NCBI GenBank assembly: GCA_017397885.1
Contig: JAFQHQ010000172.1
Coordinates: 1 to 54,184, forward strand
DNA: 54,184 nt
Source: Clostridia bacterium
Lineage (GTDB): Bacteria > Bacillota > Clostridia > UMGS1810
Direction: 5' to 3'
Below, in pieces: positions 34,737-43,654 of this stretch. Numbering within the stretch: position 1 is the first letter of the stretch; the number at the start of each line of letters is the position of its first letter. Under the pieces are notes generated by a model. It ran no database searches, was not told the DNA's origin, and saw only the letters and a program-made list of their open reading frames with translations. A program made the translations under genes and the position numbers.

Positions 34737-35945
34737 ATGAATATAAATGACATCAAAATTCCCGTTCCTTTTCAGTTTACAATGGATGATGTAGGCTGGA
34801 TAGAAGGCCGTGTTCCCTATTGGGACGGATTTCAGCCCACAAGAACAGGTATTCCACGCCGTCATGTGCTTAAGGATTATCAGGCGGTAAATGAAATCGG
34901 AAAACTTGCAGGCATGAAAATCTGCGGTATGTTTGTCCTTGGTGACTGGGATAAAAGCGGAATCCTGGCAAAAGTACCCTATTCCAACAAGCTCGGAAAA
35001 GAGTGGAAGGGCTCACCCTATATCAGAGAGTCCAACTCCGTAGACAAATCGCATCCTGAATGTACACCCGAAAAATTTGAACAGGAATTATATGATATAC
35101 GCGACTTTTTAAACTCCGCCACAAATCTTGAAATGGCTTATCACGGTCTTTTGCACGAGTGTTGGGATGACAACGGTGAGTGTATGAGTGCCGAATTTGT
35201 TCCTCCGACAGATTTTAAGGCGGGCGACAAAAGCAAAAGAGGTCCTGCTCCCGAATGGTATGTGAGAGCTCATCTGGATGCTTTTCTTGAAATCTACAAT
35301 GAGTGGGGCTTTAAAAAAGAACTTCGTGCCTTCACATGCCCGGGACACTGTCTTGATGCGTGGAAGGACGGCTCATACACAAAAATCTTAAAAGATTATG
35401 GCATAAAATACTGGCAGGAACCATATATTACCCACACAATTTATGAAAACGATGTTATGCTCAACAATATGCCCGGATGGATAGGTTTTTGGGAAGCTTA
35501 CGACATAAATCCTGACAAACTCCCCACATATACCGAGGAAACTGCCGGCATCATCTGCACTCATTGGCCAAACTTCCTTCGTCTTGATCCGGATCTAAAT
35601 TTTGAAAATCTTCCAAAATGGGAAGCTTTCTTTAATCGTCAGGCAGATGTGTTTGGTATAATCATTTCCGAAGATATTGCCTTTGCTCATCATCAGCTCC
35701 TTTTCAGAAATAACTGTACACTTGAAGCTGTAGACGGAAAGATAAAAATTGACTGTTCAAAAGCCGATGAAATTGTGCCTGCAGATTTTGATGCACCGAT
35801 TTATATCAGTGTTAAAAACGGAACTGCTGCTTTTGAATGCGAAGGCGGTGTTATGACCAAATACTCGGAAAGAAAAGGTCATACAAACTATAAAATCCAA
35901 AGAAACGGTAAAAACGACATATACTTAAAACGCATTGATAAATAG
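34737..35945 (+). CDS. Polysaccharide deacetylase-like (NodB-fold) protein
   Basis: A 402-residue protein with no signal peptide. The N-terminus has the strand-plus-acidic-pair FTMDDVGW (Asp17-Asp18) and a later YHGLLHE (about residues 134-140), the Asp and His-x-x-x-His pattern that binds metal in NodB-type carbohydrate deacetylases and related barrels. A C-terminal β-rich part (about 320-400) has no recognised family. The reaction is therefore a guess: removal of an acyl group from, or hydrolysis of, a sugar. The ribosome site GAGGAGG is strong. The broken 3' end of a close paralogue follows directly. Confidence 0.6.
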   Translation: MNINDIKIPVPFQFTMDDVGWIEGRVPYWDGFQPTRTGIPRRHVLKDYQAVNEIGKLAGMKICGMFVLGDWDKSGILAKVPYSNKLGKEWKGSPYIRESNSVDKSHPECTPEKFEQELYDIRDFLNSATNLEMAYHGLLHECWDDNGECMSAEFVPPTDFKAGDKSKRGPAPEWYVRAHLDAFLEIYNEWGFKKELRAFTCPGHCLDAWKDGSYTKILKDYGIKYWQEPYITHTIYENDVMLNNMPGWIGFWEAYDINPDKLPTYTEETAGIICTHWPNFLRLDPDLNFENLPKWEAFFNRQADVFGIIISEDIAFAHHQLLFRNNCTLEAVDGKIKIDCSKADEIVPADFDAPIYISVKNGTAAFECEGGVMTKYSERKGHTNYKIQRNGKNDIYLKRIDK

Positions 35946-35969
35946 CTAAAAGGGTGTATAATGCTATGA

Positions 35970-36416
35970 AATGACGTAAATCCCGACAAACTCCCTACAT
36001 ACGGTGAAGAAAAAGCAGGGATTATCTGCAGTCACTGGCCAAACTTTTTGAGACTTGACCCCGAACTTAATTTTGAAAATATTCCAAAGTGGAAAGCTTT
36101 CTTTAATCGTCAGGCAGAAGAATTTGGTGTAATTCTTTCCCGTGATGTTGAATTTGCCCACAAACAGCTCTGGTACAGAAATCATTCTGTAATTTCCGAA
36201 GAAGACGGAAAGATTAAACTGGATTTTTCAAAGGTTGATGAAGTGGGAAAAGGCTTGTTTGAAGCTCCTGTTTATATCAGTGTCAGAAACGATGCACCTC
36301 CATTTGAATGCGAGGGCGGTGTTATGACGGAATATGAAACAAGAAAAGATTTTAAAAACTATTGCATTGACAGAAATAAAGGTCAGAGCATAATTTATCT
36401 TAAAAACAAACAATAA
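35970..36416 (+). pseudogene. Truncated paralogue of the deacetylase-like gene
   Basis: From about base 35973 the sequence encodes DVNPDKLPTYGEEKAGIICSHW and onward, matching the C-terminal third of the upstream gene (DINPDKLPTYTEETAGIICTHW) to the stop at 36416. The residues differ at many places, so it is an old paralogue and not a recent copy. An in-frame stop (35967-35969) lies just before it and no start codon or ribosome site follows until a TTG at 36048 inside a conserved region. It is most likely the remnant of a deleted second gene. Confidence 0.85.
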
Positions 36417-36426
36417 AAAACACAAT

Positions 36427-36475
36427 AAGAAGTTGTTTTCAAGTTTTAATAAAATGAGAGGATGACTTCTTTTTT
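36427..36475 (+). terminator. Possible terminator after paralogue remnant
   Basis: AAGAAGT (36427-36433) can pair with ACTTCTT (36465-36471) across a long loop, followed by a T-run. The loop is large, so this is a weak call. Confidence 0.4.
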
Positions 36476-36610
36476 GTTATATGAAAATTTTTGCAAAAAT
36501 TAAAAAATTATGCAACCTTTTGGGTTGGAAAAAAGTATTAGTGTTAAAGGATTGTTTTAACAAGCAGGAATTTGGTTCCTGCCAAAAAACGCATCAAAAG
36601 GAGATTAACT

Positions 36611-38254
36611 ATGATTAAATTAAAAAAACTAACAACACTAACATTATTAATGGCTGTTCTTTTGCTGTGCATTCCTGCAGGTGCACATTATCATTCGTCG
36701 GTTGGTGCAGGTACCGATTCCTGCGCAGTTGTTGATGCTTCGGGAAACTTGTGGACCTGGGGATACAACCTCTATGATTGCCTTGGTTACAAGACTAAGC
36801 AGAGCTACAATGCCACACCTCAAGTTGCTATGCAAAATGTTGCTTCCGTAGAGTGTAAATACGGCACGACCTATGTTATAAAAACCGATAACACCCTCTG
36901 GAAATTCGGAGGTGACACCGAAACAGGCAAAGAACCTGTCATGATAGCAGACAATGTAAAGCAGATTTCGCTTGTGGGCGGCATTCCGCTGATATTAAAG
37001 CTTGACGGTACATTGATTGCCAAGGGAACCGACTACTGTGGAGCTTTCGGAAAGTTTAATGCAAACGGAATAAAATATGAAAACTATGTAACTCTCATGA
37101 CCGGTGTCAGCTTTGTCAGTGGCGGAAGCGAGTCGGTGGCAGTGATAAAAAATGACGGTTCGCTCTGGTATTGGGGCACATATGGCATGGTTAACCACAA
37201 AAGCTACAGACCCATGGGCAAAATTCTTGATGATGTTATAGATGTGAGCCTTCACAGCGGAAACAGAAAACATGCGGCAGTAAAGGCAGACGGAAGTTTG
37301 TGGATATGGTCCGGAAACGAAATGCCCAAGAAAGTTGACGAAAATGTTATTGATGCCTGCGATGGTGAATGTGCCTACATAAAAAATGATAACAGTCTTT
37401 GGGTTAAAAATGTTCAATTGAGATATACCGACGAATCCGGCAAAAGAATAAATCTCAATGACAAAAATGTAGCAACAAAAGTATTGGATAACGTGGTAGG
37501 CTTGTCTGCAGGTCCTTTCTTTGGTTTGTATGACGACAACGATTTTTATTTGATTTCTATGACTGACGGAAGCGTGAGAGTTGCCCTTGTCGATCTTCAG
37601 GAAAACAGTCACGGTGTCCTTGGTTTGGGCGACAAAAAAATCCCGAGGGGCACAGCTTTCCACACTCCTCTTTATGCCACTGCAAAAGTGCTTGAAAAAA
37701 ATCAAATTTCTGCAGGCGGATATGTAGAATGTCCCTTTGACGATGTTAAAAAAGGTGATTATTTTTATGAGCCGGTTGTATGGGCTGTTGAAAACGGTGT
37801 GACAAACGGAATAAACAAAAACACTTTTTCACCGTCGCTTCAGTGTACAAGAGGCCAAGTTATGACATTTTTGTGCAGAGCAACCGAAAATGCATACGGC
37901 AATTCGGAAGTGAGTTTTAATGATGTTGGCGAAGCCGATTATTTTTATAATGCGGTAAAGTGGGCTGTTTCCAATGAAATCACAAAAGGAACATCCGAAA
38001 CAACCTTTTCACCAAATGAACTATGCACTTCGGCTCAGATTATAACATTCATATGGAGAGCAAACGGAAGTAAGCGTGTGTCGGCAAAGGGCACAATAGC
38101 CGAAAATTATGATAATAGTGTTTATTATAAGGATGCTGTTGCATGGGCGGATTCCATGGGCATTTTAGAGGGAACTCAAAAATCCTTTTCTCCCGATGAA
38201 CCTGCAATGCGTTGTGATGTGCTGACCTATATTTATCGCATTGTAAACAAATAA
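36611..38254 (+). CDS. RCC1-repeat protein with C-terminal SLH domains
   Basis: A 547-residue exported surface protein. The signal peptide ends near PAGAHYH. Residues 25-340 carry RCC1/ATS1-type β-propeller repeats, recognised by recurring DGSLWYWG-like and LWTWGYN segments. Three SLH repeats follow at about 380-545 (PFDDVKKGDYFYEPVVWAVENGVTNG, FNDVGEADYFYNAVKWAV, YKDAVAWADSMGILEG), anchoring the protein to wall polymer. The propeller probably binds a protein or glycan outside the cell. ATG 36611 is chosen because AAAGGAGA is properly spaced. A terminator follows. Confidence 0.87.
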   Translation: MIKLKKLTTLTLLMAVLLLCIPAGAHYHSSVGAGTDSCAVVDASGNLWTWGYNLYDCLGYKTKQSYNATPQVAMQNVASVECKYGTTYVIKTDNTLWKFGGDTETGKEPVMIADNVKQISLVGGIPLILKLDGTLIAKGTDYCGAFGKFNANGIKYENYVTLMTGVSFVSGGSESVAVIKNDGSLWYWGTYGMVNHKSYRPMGKILDDVIDVSLHSGNRKHAAVKADGSLWIWSGNEMPKKVDENVIDACDGECAYIKNDNSLWVKNVQLRYTDESGKRINLNDKNVATKVLDNVVGLSAGPFFGLYDDNDFYLISMTDGSVRVALVDLQENSHGVLGLGDKKIPRGTAFHTPLYATAKVLEKNQISAGGYVECPFDDVKKGDYFYEPVVWAVENGVTNGINKNTFSPSLQCTRGQVMTFLCRATENAYGNSEVSFNDVGEADYFYNAVKWAVSNEITKGTSETTFSPNELCTSAQIITFIWRANGSKRVSAKGTIAENYDNSVYYKDAVAWADSMGILEGTQKSFSPDEPAMRCDVLTYIYRIVNK

Positions 38255-38290
38255 ATCAACAATTTATAAAAATTAAATCCTTTCTGTTTC

Positions 38291-38325
38291 AAGTGGGTGT
38301 CATTTATGCACCCGCTTTTCTTTTC
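38291..38325 (+). terminator. Terminator after RCC1/SLH gene
   Basis: AAGTGGGTG (38291-38299) pairs with CACCCGCTT (38309-38317), followed by TTCTTTTC. Confidence 0.87.
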
Positions 38326-38396
38326 ATTGAATATGGAATAAAATCCGTATAATTGAATACAAATTATTGTACCCTGAAAGGATGTGTCACAATCGT

Positions 38397-39389
38397 ATGC
38401 GTTATTTTATCAGTACTTTGGGCTCGAAAGGAATAAAATCTTTTGATTTGCCTTTCAAAACCATAAAACTGTATGGTTATTCACAAAAAAGTCTTGCAGA
38501 ATTGTTTGGCATTTTGATAAACCTTGCCTATACAAAAAATGTGAAAACCGATGTTGTTCACTCTTTTATAAACAACGGATTAAAAGGACTAATATTTCCT
38601 GAACTTGAAAAAGCCGTGATGAATGTGGAATTTTACGAAGAAAGCGGGTTGCCTGTTTCGATTGAAAGTGACTATTCTCAAATCATCGGCAAGCTTAATG
38701 ATGCAAAGATGCATTTTGAAGATGCATTGCTCATACACGACAGATGGGAAAAATACTATGTGGACAATTTTGATTTTTCGCAAATTGATGAAAAATGCGA
38801 AAATCTTATAAAAGAGCTTTTTGGTGAGGAAAAACAAAACGAAAAAGGAAAAATATATGAACGTTTTCTCGGAGCGGCAACCGCATCGGGAAGTGTTGAT
38901 TATATCGACAGCATTACCGAGGAAATTAAAACAAGATATTTTATAAAGGGGAGACCCGGAAGCGGCAAATCCACATTTATGCGAAAAATACTGAATCATG
39001 CAACAGATTGCGGCTATGATGTCGAATGCTATTATTGCGCTTTTGACCCCAAAAGCATTGATATGGTTGTCGTGAGAGAAAAAAACATTTGTATTTTCGA
39101 TTCAACACCGCCTCATGAGCATTTTCCCATAAGAGAGGGTGATTTCATTCTTGATTTTTATGCTCCGGGGGCAAAATGCGACGTAGACACCGTATACAAA
39201 GAAGAACTCGGTCATATTTCCGGGGAATACAAAGAAAAAATAAAAATGGCAACGGAATGCATTGCGAGATGTGACAAGATTTTAAATCAGAATGAAAGAT
39301 GTGCCGATTTAAGAATCGACAGGAAAGATATTACATATTTTGCGAATTATCTGTCAGACAAAATTTTCGATGAAAGCTATAGACTTTGA
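38397..39389 (+). CDS. P-loop ATPase/nucleotide kinase-like protein (PRK06851-like)
   Basis: A protein of about 330 residues with a central Walker A motif, GRPGSGKST (about residues 189-197). The whole resembles a group of Bacillota proteins of unknown role annotated PRK06851, which have two related halves; here I see a clear P-loop only in the second half, while the N-terminal half is divergent. The start is uncertain: ATG 38397 (site GGATGTG) or ATG 38382. No signal peptide or membrane segment is visible, and no partner gene is adjacent. Function unknown. Confidence 0.6.
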   Translation: MRYFISTLGSKGIKSFDLPFKTIKLYGYSQKSLAELFGILINLAYTKNVKTDVVHSFINNGLKGLIFPELEKAVMNVEFYEESGLPVSIESDYSQIIGKLNDAKMHFEDALLIHDRWEKYYVDNFDFSQIDEKCENLIKELFGEEKQNEKGKIYERFLGAATASGSVDYIDSITEEIKTRYFIKGRPGSGKSTFMRKILNHATDCGYDVECYYCAFDPKSIDMVVVREKNICIFDSTPPHEHFPIREGDFILDFYAPGAKCDVDTVYKEELGHISGEYKEKIKMATECIARCDKILNQNERCADLRIDRKDITYFANYLSDKIFDESYRL

Positions 39390-39403
39390 ATATAATGACA
39401 ACA

Positions 39404-39447
39404 AAACCTCCGCATATTTGCACTTTAAAGTAAATATGCGGAGGTTT
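39404..39447. terminator. Bidirectional terminator
   Basis: AAACCTCCGCATATTT (39404-39419) pairs with AAATATGCGGAGGTTT (39432-39447) between the convergent ATPase and DMT transporter genes. Confidence 0.9.
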
Positions 39448-39459
39448 GCTATACATAAA

Positions 39460-40329
39460 TCATATATTAAGAAATACCACCGATGCAATACCGAATATCA
39501 TTGCAAGAATTTGCTGTGTTGAGAGTTTTTCTTTGTAAAGTGTCATTGCAAGAATTGCCGTGAGAGCGATTCCACCTCCCGACACAACCGGGAAGAGTAC
39601 CGATGCAGGCATGGTTATTGCAAGTGAGATAACAAGAAGGTTTACAATTCCGTTGCCGAGTCCTCGTGCACCACCGGTTATGAGAGCCGGTTTAAAGCAT
39701 GATTTATGATTTTTTTCAGTGATTAGCGATATAATCATAACACCAACAAAAACAATAAGCAGCGCAACAATCATAAATTCGTTTTTATACATTCCGTTTT
39801 GGTTAATCTGTTGCATTTTCTGTGTTATTGTGCATATACCGTTTCCCACAAAGCTAATGAGAACATATATAAGCCATTTGAAGGTTATTTTTTGATTTCC
39901 GCTGTCTTCTTTACCGTTAAAATTAACAAGAATAAGCGATGCGCAAAGAAGAACAAGACCAATATACAGATAAGCACTTGTTTCTTCGTCGAGTACAAAT
40001 ATTCCGTAAAATGTGGGTATAAGCAGTGAAAAAGAAGTCAAAAGCGAAGTAAGCGATAGTGAACCTGTTTTCACTGCGTATATACTTCCTACTGTTGCAC
40101 TACCATAGGTGAGTGCAAAAAGAATTGCATACCATAGGGTATTAACGGAAAAATTAAAATCAAGTCCGTTTGTAACTAAAAATGATATGACAAAAACAAT
40201 CATTGCAAAGAATACGGTTATTCCGGCAAACATCATTGTGCCGCCTTGTGTTCGCTTGCTGTATTCCTTTGTCATACATCCCTGAAAGGTTTGAAATATA
40301 ACAATTAATGCCAAAAATATAATGTCCAT
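39460..40329 (-). CDS. DMT/EamA-family transporter
   Basis: A 289-residue membrane protein with ten predicted spans in two five-helix repeats, as in the drug/metabolite transporter superfamily. The end of each half has the usual Gly/Pro-rich pattern (LVLLCASLILVNFNG; QQILAMIFGIASVVFLNI). It starts 16 bases downstream of the glycosidase-like gene on the same strand, so the pair forms an operon and it may move the sugar or product concerned. The substrate is unknown. Confidence 0.85.
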   Translation of the reverse strand: MDIIFLALIVIFQTFQGCMTKEYSKRTQGGTMMFAGITVFFAMIVFVISFLVTNGLDFNFSVNTLWYAILFALTYGSATVGSIYAVKTGSLSLTSLLTSFSLLIPTFYGIFVLDEETSAYLYIGLVLLCASLILVNFNGKEDSGNQKITFKWLIYVLISFVGNGICTITQKMQQINQNGMYKNEFMIVALLIVFVGVMIISLITEKNHKSCFKPALITGGARGLGNGIVNLLVISLAITMPASVLFPVVSGGGIALTAILAMTLYKEKLSTQQILAMIFGIASVVFLNI

Positions 40330-40345
40330 AGCTGTACCCCCTTGT

Positions 40346-42241
40346 TTAATTTCTTACTTCAAATCCTGCAAATGAGAAGGGCTGAATTTCAAAAATGTGA
40401 ACCTTGTCACCTTTAAGCTCTCCTTTGCAGTTAATGAATTCTATTGTCTTATATTCTTTATCAAGCTCAACCACACCGTCATAAATGCCGTCTGCAAAAA
40501 TGTTGAAAAGACCGACCGCTTTCTTGTCCTCGGCTTCCTTGCACATTACATAAAGGTCGGGATTTCCGTAGGAATAGGCAGGGAGCTTTTTACCCGACAT
40601 TTCTTCTATTGCATCTTTAACCTGCTTTGAACGTGCATATCCGCGAAGAATTGCGTCGGAGCAGAAATATGCTTCAAGGTTAAGCACAAAAAAATTGTCT
40701 CCCTCAGCATTTTCATACATAAATGCAAATGGGTTTTTGTCCGGCTTTGCACTTCTTGTTTCTGCATTAAGAATAAGATATGACGAAATTTCTGCTTTCT
40801 CTTTCAAAGTGCATCTGTAGCTTATGAAGTTTCCAACATATCCACAGCGTGAACCGTCAGAAAATTCTTCTGTTGATGAATGAACCTCTTCGCCGATAGT
40901 TTCAAATCCTGTGTCAATTCCTGTTTCTTTTAAGATAATTGCGGCTCTCGCATCAATCACAATACCGTTTTTAAAAACTTCTCTCGGCACATATTTGATG
41001 TTTTCACCAAATGCAATTGAACCGATTCCTTCGCCTTCATAGGTTGAGGGAATTGAGTTATCTGCCAGAAGTCTTGAAGCAGGGGAGAAGAAGGTGTCAT
41101 AGATGTTTCCTTCTTTAATGCTTTGGGTTATTTCCATATCCTGAATTTTATTCAATGCTTCATATATTCTTATTCCTGATGTTTTCTTATTCGAGAAATA
41201 TTTGTCTATTCCGTCGTAGATATGCTGATTTTTGATTTGTGCATCAATGTAACCGGGTTCATATCCGGCAGGCGAGAAGTAGTCAATGGAATATTTCATA
41301 ATACCATCAAGTCTTCCGTCAATTCTCATTGCCATATCAAAAAGCTCAAGATAAGATGATGGGCACGTTGTTCTCGGTCTCGGATAGCAGTCTCCTTCTG
41401 CAAAAATTTCGATATTTTCACCGCACCAGGTTCTTTCCATTCGCTCAAGGTCAATAACATTTTGCAATCTGCTTGTCTGATAGAGCTTGTTCACAGACCA
41501 ATAGGGAGCACCAATCAAACGGAGAAGCGGTTTTGTGTTTCCTGCCATAATTCTTGCAAGAGTGGCACTGTCAACACCGTCTGCATCCCAGGATGGCATG
41601 CACGCACAAAGAGACGCTCTTATGTCGGGGTTCACTTCGTTAATTGCCTCACGAATAAGCTTTGCATAGTCTTTCAGAGCATCGCCGTTAACTTTCATCC
41701 ACGCATCACGGTATTTGTTTCTGCCGCCTGTCATTACCTTTTCTTCAAGCTCGCCCGGAGTTAGCTCTTCACCGAGAATATCACAGATTTTTTTCATATG
41801 CAGCTTGCACGTGCAGGCAATATGAGCTCCGCCGATATATCCGTATCTGAAATCGTCGTCAAAATTAATTATGTCAACACCGCATTTTGCAATGCCTTTT
41901 ATATATTCATAAATAAATTTTTTGAAATCTTCGTCAAGAGGACAAGCAAAAAGGTCAACGGACTTTTCACCGGCTCCGCGTATTTTTGTGAAATCATTTT
42001 TTTCTCTTATCCAGAATGACCACATCCACGATGCAACCTCAAAGCCGTGACTTTTAAAAAACTCTGTGTTTTCTTTTAAATATTTAAATTCAAATTCTCT
42101 TTCTGTTTTGTCGGTGCAAAGAGTGCCTGTTGCAAGAAAAACTCTTTTTGCACCCATTCGGTTCAACTGAGCAAGAGTAGATTTTCTGTCATCGTCTGTT
42201 TTTAGTTTTGACGATATGACAGGGACTGAAATTTTGTACAT
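40346..42241 (-). CDS. Putative intracellular glycoside hydrolase
   Basis: A 631-residue cytoplasmic protein that I cannot place in a named family with confidence. The first 350 residues look like a (βα)8 barrel: regular strand-helix pattern, VASWMWSFWI, VDIINFDDDFRYGY, PDIRASLCACMPSW and IEIFAEGDCYPRPRTT. The carboxylates in NFDDDFRYG and AEGD are candidates for catalysis. A β-rich region (about 430-631) resembles the C-terminal sandwich of β-galactosidase-like enzymes. It is transcribed with a DMT transporter and faces a PocR/AraC regulator, which supports a role in sugar use. A strong GGAGG site precedes the ATG. Confidence 0.6.
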   Translation of the reverse strand: MYKISVPVISSKLKTDDDRKSTLAQLNRMGAKRVFLATGTLCTDKTEREFEFKYLKENTEFFKSHGFEVASWMWSFWIREKNDFTKIRGAGEKSVDLFACPLDEDFKKFIYEYIKGIAKCGVDIINFDDDFRYGYIGGAHIACTCKLHMKKICDILGEELTPGELEEKVMTGGRNKYRDAWMKVNGDALKDYAKLIREAINEVNPDIRASLCACMPSWDADGVDSATLARIMAGNTKPLLRLIGAPYWSVNKLYQTSRLQNVIDLERMERTWCGENIEIFAEGDCYPRPRTTCPSSYLELFDMAMRIDGRLDGIMKYSIDYFSPAGYEPGYIDAQIKNQHIYDGIDKYFSNKKTSGIRIYEALNKIQDMEITQSIKEGNIYDTFFSPASRLLADNSIPSTYEGEGIGSIAFGENIKYVPREVFKNGIVIDARAAIILKETGIDTGFETIGEEVHSSTEEFSDGSRCGYVGNFISYRCTLKEKAEISSYLILNAETRSAKPDKNPFAFMYENAEGDNFFVLNLEAYFCSDAILRGYARSKQVKDAIEEMSGKKLPAYSYGNPDLYVMCKEAEDKKAVGLFNIFADGIYDGVVELDKEYKTIEFINCKGELKGDKVHIFEIQPFSFAGFEVRN

Positions 42242-42262
42242 ATATTGTTCCTCCTTGGAAGT

Positions 42263-42415
42263 TTAAATTTGAGTTTGTCGGGATGGTTGAGATGAATTCG
42301 TAGGGGAGGGTCTCTGCGCCCTCCCGGTGAGAAAACATCGATATATACGGGAGGGCACGGAGACCCTCCCCTACAACTTCCTTGCGTTAAACAGCCCGAT
42401 AAACTCCAAATTTAT
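42263..42415. mobile_element. MITE-like double inverted repeat
   Basis: The outer arms AAATTTGAGTTTGTCGGG (42265-42282) and CCCGATAAACTCCAAATTT (42395-42413) are imperfect inverted repeats. Within them, a second pair of about 28 bases (42300-42327 and 42347-42374) contains GTAGGGGAGGGTCTC and its complement. There is no transposase. The outer arm recurs at about 54036-54061. It is probably a non-autonomous transposable repeat inserted between the divergent glycosidase-like and regulator genes. Confidence 0.72.
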
Positions 42416-42557
42416 TTATCATCATCTAAAAGATTATATCATACAAAACATAATTCAACAACTCATTATCTTTCGCATTTTTTTAAATATATTCCGCGCT
42501 GTGCGAAAAATCTTGACAAAAACAATTGGAAAAAGTATAATTTTTGTGGTGATTGAA

Positions 42558-43385
42558 ATGGCAGTTATAAATTATGATGTTGAAAAACTTAAAAATGTAA
42601 TCAGCGATTTTTACAATTCGACAGGAGTAAATATAAATTTCCTTAAAAAGGATTTCACTTCAATAAGTGACAGAACACCGTGGCGTGAAGGCTATTGCAG
42701 TATAATCCAGCGAAGCTCCGAAGGCAGAAGCCGATGTATGCGTTCCGACAAATGTATACTTGAGAAGTGCAGTTTGTCTAAAAAAGCAGAAGTTCATGTG
42801 TGTCACGCAGGTCTTGTGGATGTTGCGGCACCTGTTGTTTACAATGGGGATGTTATTGCATATCTGATTCTCGGTCAGATGAAAAAAGAAGAAGATTTTT
42901 CTGCGGTTGAAAAATATATATCCGATTTGGAGCTTGATATTGATGCTCTCAAAGAGAATTATGATAAAATGACCGTGTATGATGAGCAGCGTTTCAAAAG
43001 CATTGCCAATCTTGCAACAATGCTCACAAAATATATCATGCTTGAGAGTATGCTTAAGCCGGGGGTAAATGCATATGTCGAAAAGGCTGTAGCATTTATT
43101 GAAAATAATATTGAAAATCCACTCAGCATACAGGAAATATCCAAAGGTGTGAGTGTTTCCAAAACGGCACTGTACAAATATTTTCACGAATACTTTGACT
43201 GCACCGTCAGTGAATATGTGAATCGCAGACGTGTGGAGAAATCAGTTGATATGCTGAAGAATACCAACCTTTCAATTGAAATTATTTCTCAAAAGGTTGG
43301 TTTTGTGAGCACATCATATTTCAGCCGTATTTTCAAAGCTCAAAAGGGGATAACACCGCTTAAATTCAGGAAGGATAATAATTGA
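42558..43385 (+). CDS. AraC-family regulator with PocR sensory domain
   Basis: A 275-residue regulator. The N-terminal 150 residues form a PocR ligand-binding domain (a PAS-like sensor): EGYCSIIQRSSEGRSRCMRSD, CSLSKKAEVHVCHAGLVDVAAPVV and the YLILGQ strand; the conserved Cys and His residues are characteristic. The C-terminal 100 residues are the AraC DNA-binding domain (LSIQEISKGVSVSKTALYKYFHEYF...VGFVSTSYFSRIFKAQKGITPLKFR). ATG 42558 is preferred; a longer frame runs back into the MITE-like repeat. It faces the glycosidase-like/DMT operon and probably controls it. Confidence 0.88.
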   Translation: MAVINYDVEKLKNVISDFYNSTGVNINFLKKDFTSISDRTPWREGYCSIIQRSSEGRSRCMRSDKCILEKCSLSKKAEVHVCHAGLVDVAAPVVYNGDVIAYLILGQMKKEEDFSAVEKYISDLELDIDALKENYDKMTVYDEQRFKSIANLATMLTKYIMLESMLKPGVNAYVEKAVAFIENNIENPLSIQEISKGVSVSKTALYKYFHEYFDCTVSEYVNRRRVEKSVDMLKNTNLSIEIISQKVGFVSTSYFSRIFKAQKGITPLKFRKDNN

Positions 43386-43413
43386 AATCAGGAAATCACG
43401 GATTAAAAACAAG

Positions 43414-43451
43414 AAAGAACGACCATTCCATCAGAAACAGTCGTTCTTTTT
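43414..43451. terminator. Bidirectional terminator between PocR/AraC gene and tRNA
   Basis: AAAGAACGAC and GTCGTTCTTT form a perfect ten-base stem, flanked by A and T runs that suit both the plus-strand regulator and the minus-strand tRNA. Confidence 0.88.
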
Positions 43452-43454
43452 TGA

Positions 43455-43527
43455 AGCTGGTGATCGGACTTGAACCGACGATCTATTGATTACGAATCAA
43501 TTGCTCTACCGACTGAGCCACACCAGC
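43455..43527 (-). tRNA. tRNA-Thr (anticodon CGT)
   Basis: The minus strand folds as a complete tRNA: acceptor stem GCTGGTG with CACCAGC, D arm GCTC...GAGC, anticodon stem ATTGA/TCAAT with loop TTCGTAA (anticodon CGT, codon ACG), variable loop AGATC, and T arm GTCGG/CCGAT with TTCAAGT. The discriminator base is T and CCA is not encoded. Confidence 0.96.
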
Positions 43528-43553
43528 GGATATTTGATTTTGTGCACCAAACT

Positions 43554-43582
43554 ATTATACTCCAAAACCCACAATTAGTCAA
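43554..43582 (-). promoter_or_regulatory. Promoter of tRNA-Thr
   Basis: On the minus strand TTGACT (43577-43582), a 17-base spacer and TATAAT (43554-43559). Confidence 0.85.
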
Positions 43583-43601
43583 GAGTTTTATTTTAAATAA
43601 T

Positions 43602-43642
43602 AATGCCGGGATAACAAACGAAATAACCGTTCTCCCGGCATT
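43602..43642 (-). terminator. Terminator after lipid kinase gene
   Basis: AATGCCGGGA (43602-43611) pairs with TCCCGGCATT (43633-43642). On the minus strand an AT-rich tail follows, just upstream of the tRNA promoter. Confidence 0.82.
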
Positions 43643-43654
43643 AAAATTTTTAAG

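Noticed and set aside
42300-42374. Rho-independent terminator
   Set aside because: The stem is long and GC-rich but lacks a T-run on either strand, and the outer arms recur elsewhere, which fits a mobile repeat better.
42327-42557. 77-residue N-terminal extension of the PocR/AraC regulator
   Set aside because: It would be encoded by the MITE-like repeat and AT-rich leader, and the PocR domain begins after 42558.
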